DNA of 64,000 nt, taken from Streptomyces sp. NRRL S-87 (lineage in GTDB: Bacteria > Actinomycetota > Actinomycetes > Streptomycetales > Streptomycetaceae). Shown one piece after another: positions 7,703-14,363 of this stretch (its first letter is position 1; every line of letters starts with the position of its first letter). The notes under the pieces are model-generated. The model was given only the letters and a program-made list of their open reading frames with translations. It was not told the DNA's origin and made no database searches. The position numbers were made by a program, and so were the translations under genes. The stretch spans positions 1 through 64,000 of the forward strand of contig NZ_JOGB01000026.1 of the NCBI RefSeq assembly GCF_000719335.1, read 5' to 3'.

Positions 7703-8803
7703 CTACTTGGTGAACTTCACCCCGGGGGTCGCGGCCGGAGCCGGCGCGGGCGCCGGGATCGGGGCGGTCGCCAGCGACTGCGGCGAGGTCGGGTTGGCCA
7801 GCGCCGACGGAGCGGCCACGTTCGCGGTCGGGTCGGGCGCCGGGGCCTCGTCCTCCCCGGCCGCCGGCAGTGCGCCGCCGACGATGCGGATGCCCGCCTC
7901 GTCGAAGGCCTGCTTGATCCGCCAGCGCAGCTCCCGCTCGACACCGAACTGCTGGCCCGGCATCGTCTTCGCCGTCACCTTCACGGTCATCGAGGCGAGC
8001 AGCACCTCGTCCAGGCCCAGGACCTCGATCGGGCCCCACAGGCGCTCGTCCCAGGGGGACTCCTTGGCCATCGCGTCGGCCACCTCGGCGATGACCCGGC
8101 GCACCTTCGTCAGGTTCTCGGTGGCCTTGACCTGCACGTCCACGCCCGCGGTGGCCCAGCCCTGGCTCAGGTTGCCGATCCGCTTGACCTCGCCGTTGCG
8201 CACGTACCAGATCTCGCCGTTGTCCCCGCGCAGCTTGGTGACGCGCAGTCCGACCTCGATCACCTCGCCGGAGGCCACTCCGGCGTCGATCTTGTCGCCC
8301 ACGCCGTACTGGTCCTCGAGGATCATGAAGACGCCGGAGAGGAAGTCCGTGACGAGGTTGCGGGCACCGAAACCGATGGCCACACCCGCCACACCGGCGC
8401 TGGCCAGCAGCGGGCCGAGGTTGATCTGCAGGGCACCCAGCACCATCAGGCCGGCGGTGCCCAGGACCAGGAACGAGGCCACCGAGCGCAGCACCGAGCC
8501 GATCGCCTCGGAGCGCTGGCGGCGCCGCTCGGCGTTGACCAGCAGGCCGCCCAGCGCGGTGCCCTCGACGGCCTCGGCGCTGCGGTTCATGCGGTGGATG
8601 AGCTTCGTGATCGCCTTGCGGATCGCCGAGCGGAGGACCCCCGCGATCACCACGATCAGCAGGATCTTGAGCCCCGTGTTGAGCCAGTTGGCCCAGTTCT
8701 CCTCCACGTACCCGGCCGCGCTGGTGGCGGTCTCGTGGGCCTCTTGCAGGGTGGTCGGTGCTTCGGGGGCCGTCAGGGCCAGCAGAGGGGCGGGCCAGGA
8801 CAC
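7703..8803 (-). CDS. MscS-family mechanosensitive ion channel
   Basis: A 366-residue membrane protein. After an N-terminal periplasmic helix it has transmembrane segments near residues 36-56 and 100-120. The pore helix and beta domain signature AGVAGVAIGFGARNLVTDFL follows, then LEDQYGVGDKID. These are typical of small-conductance channels that open under membrane tension to release solutes. The C-terminal tail of about 60 residues is alanine/proline-rich and probably disordered. I chose the GTG at 8803 because GGAGG lies 8 bases before it; an upstream ATG at 8920 would add an unlikely leader. It is monocistronic and divergent from the HNH gene. Confidence 0.85.
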   Translation of the reverse strand: MSWPAPLLALTAPEAPTTLQEAHETATSAAGYVEENWANWLNTGLKILLIVVIAGVLRSAIRKAITKLIHRMNRSAEAVEGTALGGLLVNAERRRQRSEAIGSVLRSVASFLVLGTAGLMVLGALQINLGPLLASAGVAGVAIGFGARNLVTDFLSGVFMILEDQYGVGDKIDAGVASGEVIEVGLRVTKLRGDNGEIWYVRNGEVKRIGNLSQGWATAGVDVQVKATENLTKVRRVIAEVADAMAKESPWDERLWGPIEVLGLDEVLLASMTVKVTAKTMPGQQFGVERELRWRIKQAFDEAGIRIVGGALPAAGEDEAPAPDPTANVAAPSALANPTSPQSLATAPIPAPAPAPAATPGVKFTK

Positions 8804-9061
8804 GACAGGAACCTCCAGGTGTAGCGGGCTGCCCAAAAAGTGGTCGGCGGGCAGCACAACCACACTAACGGGGCATCGCCCCGGTTCTGTTGCCGTGTTC
8901 GAGGGAGAGACGGGCATCACCTGGGGATGAATCCGGTGTGGTTGAAAACACCCCCGACCCGTTACGGGCGGGTGGTGGCGCTTCCACCAGCACTAAGGAG
9001 AGACTGAGAGCAGATCGTCCCGGCGCGAGCCACGCGCCGCCGGCGTACAAGGAGGCAGTCC
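8804..9061. other. Divergent intergenic region between mscS-like and HNH genes
   Basis: 258 bases with promoters expected on both strands. The ribosome site AAGGAGG near 9050 serves the HNH gene and GGAGG near 8813 serves the channel. A small inverted repeat GTGT...ACAC occurs around 8937-8952. I see no convincing -10/-35 pair or operator. Confidence 0.4.
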
Positions 9062-9592
9062 GTGCCGCACGTCCTGGTCCTCAACGCGTCGTACGAGCCC
9101 CTCGGCGTCGTACCGCTCCGCCGCGCGCTCGTCCTCGTCCTGGAGAACAAGGCCGTCTCCCTGGAAGAATCCGGCGCCTTCATGCACAGCGCGACCAGAG
9201 CCGTCCCCGCCCCCAGCGTGGTCCGGCTCAAAAGGTTCGTGCGGGTCCCCTACCGGGGGCCCGTTCCTCTCACCCGCCGTGCCCTCTTCGCCCGCGACGG
9301 CGGTCGCTGCATGTACTGCGGCGGCGTCGCCACCAGCGTCGACCACGTGATCCCGCGCAGCCGCGGGGGCCAGCACGTCTGGGACAACGTGGTGGCCGCC
9401 TGCCGGCGCTGCAACCACCTCAAGGCCGACCGCCACCTCGTGGACCTCGGCTGGCGGCTGCGCCACCAGCCGGAACCGCCGTCAGGGCTGGCCTGGCGGA
9501 TCATCGGAACCGGCCACCGCGACCCGCGCTGGCTCCCGTACCTCCAGCCCTACGGCGCCGAGGACGCCCTGGCGCGCACCGCGGCCTCCTGA
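9062..9592 (+). CDS. HNH endonuclease family protein
   Basis: A 176-residue protein with the HNH/zinc site spread over the middle. CMYCGG carries the first Cys pair, TSVDHVIPRSRGG the DH and SRGG elements, and NVVAACRRCNHLKADR the Asn and second Cys pair. These residues build a beta-beta-alpha metal nuclease fold. GTG at 9062 follows AAGGAGG. It is a short, widely conserved actinobacterial gene of unknown physiological role. Its neighbours are not restriction or phage genes, so a repair or RNA/DNA housekeeping function is more likely than defence. Confidence 0.85.
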   Translation: MPHVLVLNASYEPLGVVPLRRALVLVLENKAVSLEESGAFMHSATRAVPAPSVVRLKRFVRVPYRGPVPLTRRALFARDGGRCMYCGGVATSVDHVIPRSRGGQHVWDNVVAACRRCNHLKADRHLVDLGWRLRHQPEPPSGLAWRIIGTGHRDPRWLPYLQPYGAEDALARTAAS

Positions 9593-9621
9593 CGGCAGGA
9601 GGCCCCCGCACGCCCGGAACG

Positions 9622-9658
9622 CCGGGTCCGACCGCCCCACCGGGACGGTCGGACCCGG
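9622..9658. terminator. Bidirectional terminator between HNH and ECF sigma genes
   Basis: Perfect 13-base arms CCGGGTCCGACCG (9622-9634) and CGGTCGGACCCGG (9646-9658) lie between two convergent genes. Confidence 0.8.
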
Positions 9659-9681
9659 GGTCCTCGCACGGGAGCCGTGGC

Positions 9682-10617
9682 TCAGCGGCTCAGAGCGGTC
9701 TCCTTCAGCATGTGCGTGAGCTTCGCCGGGTTGCGGACGGCGTAGAAGCCGGTGATGAGGCCGTCGGCGACGCGGAGCGCCAGGACGGTGTCGACCTCGC
9801 CGTCGGCCGTGACGAGGAGCGCCGGGTGGCCGTTGACCTGGGCCGGCGCCAGGGACCAGCCGGAGGCGTTGATGTTGCCGATGCCGGCGGCCACCAGGCG
9901 GCCCACCTTGGCGGCGCCCACGATCGGCTTGAGGACGGCCTGCCGTACGCCGCCGCCGTCACCGAGGAAGACCACGTCGGGGGCGAGGACGTCGAGCAGC
10001 CCCTGCAGGTCGCCGGTGTCGGCGGCGCGCAGGAACGCGTCGAGCGCACTCTGGGCCTGGCTCCGCGAGACCGTCCCGCGCGGCCGCCGCGCGGCGACGT
10101 GGTTGCGGGCCCGGTGCGCGATCTGGCGCACCGCGGCCGGGCTCTTCTCCACGGCCTCGGCGATCTCGTCGTACCCGAGGTCGAACACCTCGCGCAGCAC
10201 GAACACCGCCCGCTCGGTCGGGGCGAGGGTCTCCAGCACCAGCAGCATCGCCATCGAGACGCTGTCGGCCAGCTCGACGTCCTCGGCCACGTCCGGGGCG
10301 GTCAGCAGCGGCTCGGGCAGCCACTCGCCGACGTAGGACTCCTTGCGGCGGCCGAGCGTCCGCAGCCGGGTCAGGGCCTGCCGCGTGGTGATCCGGACCA
10401 GGTACGCACGGTGGTCCCGGACGGTGCCCAGGTCGACCCCCGCCCAGCGCAGCCAGGTCTCCTGCAGGACGTCCTCCGCGTCCGCGGCCGAGCCGAGCAT
10501 CTCGTAGGCGACCGTGAACAGCAGGTTGCGGTGGGCGACGAACGCCTCGGTGGCGGCATCGGTGCCGCCGTCGCCGCCGGCCGGACCGGTCGCGTCCTGG
10601 GTGCGCTCGCTGTCCAT
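9682..10617 (-). CDS. ECF41-type RNA polymerase sigma factor (SigJ-like)
   Basis: A 311-residue sigma factor. Region 2 is at about residues 24-90 (AEDVLQETWLRW) and region 4 at about 127-178 (APTERAVFVLREVFDLGYDEIAEA). A SnoaL-like C-terminal domain of about 125 residues follows. Two ECF41 hallmarks are visible in it: DGGG at 220-223 and NPAKL at 296-300. In this group the C-terminal extension controls sigma activity in place of an anti-sigma factor. ATG at 10617 follows AGGAG. It is divergent from a carboxymuconolactone decarboxylase-like gene, the standard ECF41 partner, and a matching promoter lies ahead of its own start. Confidence 0.9.
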   Translation of the reverse strand: MDSERTQDATGPAGGDGGTDAATEAFVAHRNLLFTVAYEMLGSAADAEDVLQETWLRWAGVDLGTVRDHRAYLVRITTRQALTRLRTLGRRKESYVGEWLPEPLLTAPDVAEDVELADSVSMAMLLVLETLAPTERAVFVLREVFDLGYDEIAEAVEKSPAAVRQIAHRARNHVAARRPRGTVSRSQAQSALDAFLRAADTGDLQGLLDVLAPDVVFLGDGGGVRQAVLKPIVGAAKVGRLVAAGIGNINASGWSLAPAQVNGHPALLVTADGEVDTVLALRVADGLITGFYAVRNPAKLTHMLKETALSR

Positions 10618-10675
10618 CGGGTGCTCCTGCCTCTGCCGTGCCGACGACCCGCTGCCGACGGCCACCTACGCACGA

Positions 10676-10702
10676 GACGCCGGTGCCCGCGCTCCTGTGA
10701 CA
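10676..10702 (-). promoter_or_regulatory. ECF41-type promoter of the sigma gene (autoregulation)
   Basis: On the minus strand TGTCACA (10702-10696), 16 bases, then CGTC (10679-10676). This matches the ECF41 promoter motif TGTCACA-N16-CGTC exactly. It lies about 60 bases before the sigma start codon. Confidence 0.8.
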
Positions 10703-10737
10703 TCCCCCGGCCGTGGCGCACGTCACACCGCAGTGCC

Positions 10738-10764
10738 CGTCACGCGGAACCCGCGGCCGGCGTC
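10738..10764 (+). promoter_or_regulatory. ECF41-type promoter of the CMD gene
   Basis: CGTCACG (10738-10744), 16 bases, then CGTC (10761-10764). Five of seven -35 bases and all -10 bases match the ECF41 motif, with the same spacing as on the other strand. The start codon is 36 bases downstream. Confidence 0.65.
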
Positions 10765-10800
10765 TGGTGGGCGTCAACAGACCACGAGGGAGGACGAGAC

Positions 10801-11307
10801 ATGAACGTCGACGTGCAGAAGGACGCCCGGCTCAACCTGTTCGAGAACGAGGTCGCCGCCCGGTTCGCCAAGCGGTTCGCCAACACCGGCATGGTGCTCC
10901 ACCAGTCGTCGCTGCCCAGGACCACCCAGGAGCTGGTGTCGCTGCGGGCCAGCCAGATCAACGGCTGCGGCTGGTGCATCGACATGCACACCAAGGAGGC
11001 CGCGGCCGCGGGCGAGGAGGCGGTCCGGCTCCACCTGGTCGCCGGCTGGCGCGAGGCCACCGTGTTCACCGAGGCCGAGCGCGCCGCGCTGGCGCTCGCC
11101 GAGGAGGGAACCCGGCTCGCCGACACCCACCAGGGGGTGTCCGACGAGACCTGGGCCGCAGTGCGCGAGCACTACGACGACGACCAGGTCGCCGCCCTGG
11201 TCTGCCTGGTCGCCCTGATCAACGCGGCCAACCGGCTCGCGGTGATCGTGCACCAGAAGGGCGGCTCGTACGAGCCGGGAATGTTCGCGGCCGCGGTCGC
11301 GGGCTGA
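10801..11307 (+). CDS. Carboxymuconolactone decarboxylase / AhpD-like peroxidase (ECF41 target)
   Basis: A 168-residue all-helical AhpD-type protein. The redox motif CGWC is at residues 56-59 and the proton-relay His at 63 (GCGWCIDMH). Such proteins reduce peroxides or act on carboxymuconolactone-like compounds, usually as oligomers in the cytoplasm. The ATG at 10801 follows GGGAGG. The divergent ECF41 sigma gene and the shared promoter type indicate it is the direct target of that sigma factor. The real substrate is not known for this group. Confidence 0.88.
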   Translation: MNVDVQKDARLNLFENEVAARFAKRFANTGMVLHQSSLPRTTQELVSLRASQINGCGWCIDMHTKEAAAAGEEAVRLHLVAGWREATVFTEAERAALALAEEGTRLADTHQGVSDETWAAVREHYDDDQVAALVCLVALINAANRLAVIVHQKGGSYEPGMFAAAVAG

Positions 11308-11404
11308 GGAAGCCCCGACCCCGGGGGCCCGCCCCTCTGGCCCGCCCGGAGGGGCCCGCCCCCTCCGGGCCCGGAAAGCCCGTTACCGGTGACCCGGCTC
11401 CCCG

Positions 11405-11504
11405 CTTCGCGAGAGTGCCGCCCCGTGGTGCGTGGGGGAGGCCTGCAGGCCATGACGCCTCAAGAGGCGAGGGGACCCGCACACCACGGGGCGGCCCCGC
11501 GAAG
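11405..11504 (+). repeat. Dispersed inverted-repeat element, copy 3 (short form)
   Basis: An inverted repeat of about 100 bases. CCGCCCCGTGGTGCGTGGG on the left (from about 11418) pairs with GCACACCACGGGGCGG on the right (to about 11494). The outer ends CTTCGCG and CGCGAAG also pair. The interior has ATGACGCCTCAAGAGGC, shared with copy 1, and GAGGGGACCC. It lies between two convergent genes. Confidence 0.8.
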
Positions 11505-11561
11505 CCACCCCCCGAACGCCCTCGCTCCGATGCCCCGGGTCTCACCCCCCCACAGGCGCCG

Positions 11562-13757
11562 TCAGCGGTGCGGCGTACCCGAAGGCGACGTCCCCCCGGG
11601 CCCCCCAGCCGCCCCAGAACCCCCCGGCTTCCCCGTCGCGCCCGGCCCCACCGGCGCCCGCCAGGCGTTGGCCTCGCGGGCGGCCCGGGCCAGGAAGGGC
11701 CCGAGGACCCCCTTGCCGACCACCGTGGCCGCGTCGGCGTCCAGCTTCCGCCGGGCCTGCCCGAAGGCCGTCCGGGCCCCCGCGGACGTGGCCGCGTCGC
11801 CGTGCGACTGCGCCCGCAGCATGTCGACCGCCAGCTCGCCGGCCGCCCCGTACCCGGCCACCCGGTCGAGCCAGGGCCCGGCCTCCTCGGCCAGGGTGCC
11901 GTCCGCCGGCCCGCGCAGCCGCTCCCGTACCTCGCGCATCACGGTGAACGCCGCCCGCAGCCGGTCGGCCGCCAGGTCCTGGGCCTTCAGCCCGGCGGGC
12001 GTGGCCGCGTCCGCCCGCTCGCGGGCGGCCCAGAAGCCGTCCAGCAGCGGCTGCAGGTACGCAGACTCCTGCGCGCCCAGCACCGAGGACGCCGTGTTGC
12101 CGGCCAGCGCCAGCAGCCCCTCGCGGGCACGCGCGTCGCCGCCCGCCAGCTCGTCCAGTGCCGCGTCCCACGAGGCCCACGCCTGGTAGGCGCGCGGGTT
12201 CCAGGCGAAGTCGGCCGCCGTGAACAGCGGGATCCGCGAGACGGCCGCCTGCTGCATCGCGTTCGTGAGCAGCGCCGCCGACCCGCCCGCCATCGCCGGC
12301 TCGCGCCCGATGTACGGGCCCGAGAACAGCCGGCCCGGCGCGTAGTCGTTGACCGGGTAGTTGTCCATGGTCACCAGCGGGTGTCCGAAGACCTCCCGGG
12401 CACCGGCCAGCTCCAGCCCGGTGATGGTCCGCGGCACCACGCTCACCCCGGTCCAGGCGACCTCCACCCGCGGGTCCAGCGCGCGCGCCAGCGCGTCGCG
12501 GTAGGGGGTCGAGCCGTCCTGGTAGAACTCCGTCGGCATCAGCGAGAGCGGGGCCGCGCCCGGGTGCCGCAGCGCAAGGTGGGACGCGACCACCCCGGCC
12601 AGGTCGGCGTGCGCCCGGGCGGCCGCCTCGGGCCCGCGGCCGTAGTGGTCCGGGTCCGACCCGCACTGCCACTCGGTGTAGCTGACGTCCTGGAACTGCA
12701 GCTGGAAGGCGCGGACCCCGAGGTCCCACATCCGGTCCAGCTTCGCCAGCAGCGCCTGCCGGTCCGCGGCGGAGGACAGGCACATGGTCTGGCCGGGTGC
12801 CACCGCCCAGGCGAAGGTGACGTGGTTGGCGGCGGCCCGGGCGGCCACCGCCCGGAAGTCCTCCTGCTGGTCCGTCGGGTACGGGTCGCGCCAGAGGGCG
12901 CCCCGGTACGGGTCGTCGCCGGGGGCGTAGAGGTATCGGTTCTGCTTGGTGCGGCCCATGAAGTCGAGGTGGGCGAGCCGTTGTTCCCGGGTCCACGGCT
13001 CGCCGTAGAAGCCCTCGGTCGTGCCGCGCACCGCCGTCGCGGGCCAGTCGCGCACCACGACGCCCGGCAGCGCCGGGGCACCGGCGGCCAGCTGACGCAG
13101 CGTCTGCGCCGCGTGGAACAGGCCGTCCGCTCCCGTGCCGACCAGCGCGACCGTGTCCCGACCGCCCTCCTTGCCGATGGCGAGCCGGTAGCCGCCCGTC
13201 GGCAGGTCCCGGGCCGAGGCGGCGCCCAGCGCGTGCAGCGCCCGCTCCGCGTCGGGGCCCTGGGCGCGGACGACGGTGCCGCCGGCGGGCAGCGGCGCGT
13301 CCGGCTCGACCTCGTGCAGGGTGCGTACGCCGGCCGTGCGCAGGACCGTACGGACCAGGTCGAGCGCGTACGGATCGGCCGCGGCCGGGCGTACGAACAC
13401 GGCCTCGGCGCCCAGGCGTATGCCGGCGCCCGCGGGGGCCGCGGACTGCGGCCGGGGCCAGACCGCGGGCAGGGCGCCCGTCCTGCGCTGCTCGGGCACG
13501 CGGCCGGCGGCCTTGGCGGTGCCCGGCGCGACCGCCGCGGGCGGGGCCACCGGGGCCGTGGGCTGGCCCGGGACCGGAGGGTGCGTCTGCTCCAGCGCCT
13601 GCGGGGTCGGCTGACCCTGCGTCGGGCCGTCGGCCTGCCCCACCGGGGTGCCCTCCAGGGCCGCGGATCCCGCGCGCACGGCGCCGGGTATGGCCAGCAG
13701 CCCGCCCATGACGGCGATGGCCACGGCCGTGGCGCCCTTCTTGCCCCTCAGCGGCAC
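11562..13757 (-). CDS. Secreted GH84-like beta-N-acetylglucosaminidase
   Basis: A 731-residue secreted glycosidase. The GTG at 13757 has AGGAGGAGG just upstream and gives a Sec signal peptide (residues 1 to about 30) followed by a proline-rich linker. An N-terminal GH84-associated domain (about 95-235) precedes the catalytic barrel, marked by RGTTEGFYGEPW at 244-255. Family members release beta-linked N-acetylglucosamine from glycans through substrate-assisted catalysis using adjacent Asp residues. Here the expected Asp-Asp pair reads Gln356-Asp357 (FQDVSY), so the residue that positions the acetamido group seems replaced. Activity on another sugar, or a variant mechanism, is possible. The C-terminal 200 residues are helical. 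Confidence 0.8.
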   Translation of the reverse strand: MPLRGKKGATAVAIAVMGGLLAIPGAVRAGSAALEGTPVGQADGPTQGQPTPQALEQTHPPVPGQPTAPVAPPAAVAPGTAKAAGRVPEQRRTGALPAVWPRPQSAAPAGAGIRLGAEAVFVRPAAADPYALDLVRTVLRTAGVRTLHEVEPDAPLPAGGTVVRAQGPDAERALHALGAASARDLPTGGYRLAIGKEGGRDTVALVGTGADGLFHAAQTLRQLAAGAPALPGVVVRDWPATAVRGTTEGFYGEPWTREQRLAHLDFMGRTKQNRYLYAPGDDPYRGALWRDPYPTDQQEDFRAVAARAAANHVTFAWAVAPGQTMCLSSAADRQALLAKLDRMWDLGVRAFQLQFQDVSYTEWQCGSDPDHYGRGPEAAARAHADLAGVVASHLALRHPGAAPLSLMPTEFYQDGSTPYRDALARALDPRVEVAWTGVSVVPRTITGLELAGAREVFGHPLVTMDNYPVNDYAPGRLFSGPYIGREPAMAGGSAALLTNAMQQAAVSRIPLFTAADFAWNPRAYQAWASWDAALDELAGGDARAREGLLALAGNTASSVLGAQESAYLQPLLDGFWAARERADAATPAGLKAQDLAADRLRAAFTVMREVRERLRGPADGTLAEEAGPWLDRVAGYGAAGELAVDMLRAQSHGDAATSAGARTAFGQARRKLDADAATVVGKGVLGPFLARAAREANAWRAPVGPGATGKPGGSGAAGGPGGTSPSGTPHR

Positions 13758-14058
13758 TGGGCCTCCTCCTGGTCTCGCGTCGTCCCCCCGCTCGTACGGA
13801 TGAGCCCGAGCCCACCACCCGTGCGGCTGAGGTGTCAACGCCCGTGGCCGTTGTGACCGTTATGCCCCAAGATCCTTTCGTGGCCCTTCGCCCGGACTGC
13901 AGGAATGCGCCGCGGTGGGGTGGGTAGGGCTGCGATGTTCCGATTCGGCACGGGATTCCGGTACGGGATCCCGCGCGCGGCGGAACGCGGAACAGCGGAA
14001 CAGCGGCGTCCCGGTGCGGGACGGCGGCGAGACGACGCGGCACGAAGGAGTGCGCCCC
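13758..14058. other. Divergent intergenic region upstream of the malQ unit
   Basis: About 300 bases. Near 13980-14010 are short repeated blocks of GCGGAACAG, and ATTCGGCACGGGATTCCGG lies just before. The ribosome site AAGGAG precedes the small gene at 14059. No promoter boxes stand out. An open frame on the minus strand here has no ribosome site or signal and I do not accept it as a gene. Confidence 0.4.
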
Positions 14059-14340
14059 ATGTCCGCGAGGACGCGAGTCACCCACGACCGGGCCATACCC
14101 GAGGGGACGGGCGGGACGGACCTGAACTCCGGGACCTCCCGGGCCCCCGGGACCCCCCGGACCCCCCTCGCGCCCTGGCACCTCCCGCGGCAGGCGCCGC
14201 CGCCGCCCCTGACGAGCGAACCGCCGCTCGCCGACGCCGCCCCCCTCACCAGCGAGCCGCCGCTCACCGGTCGGGCCCCGCTGACCAGCGAGCCGACCGC
14301 CCCCGGCGCGGCCGCCGACCAGGGGGCGGCGACCACCTAG
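14059..14340 (+). CDS. Small proline-rich hypothetical protein with PLTSEP repeats
   Basis: A 93-residue frame with AAGGAG eight bases before the ATG. Its stop is 23 bases before malQ. The N-terminal half is Gly/Thr/Pro-rich with no membrane segment. The C-terminal half contains three PLTSEP repeats spaced 11-13 residues apart. Predicted to be disordered. It is probably co-transcribed with malQ and could be a small partner or a leader peptide. No family is recognised, and low-complexity frames in GC-rich DNA can be spurious, so confidence is limited. Confidence 0.4.
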   Translation: MSARTRVTHDRAIPEGTGGTDLNSGTSRAPGTPRTPLAPWHLPRQAPPPPLTSEPPLADAAPLTSEPPLTGRAPLTSEPTAPGAAADQGAATT

Positions 14341-14363
14341 GACGAACACCTGAAGGGAACCCG

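Noticed and set aside
10713..13856. A 1047-residue plus-strand frame across the CMD and GH84-like genes
   Set aside because: It is out of frame with the CMD gene and antisense to the GH84-like gene, with Arg/Pro/Gly-rich sequence and no domain.
13860..14336. Minus-strand frame opposite the PLTSEP-repeat gene
   Set aside because: No ribosome site or recognizable domain. The plus-strand frame has the better start context.
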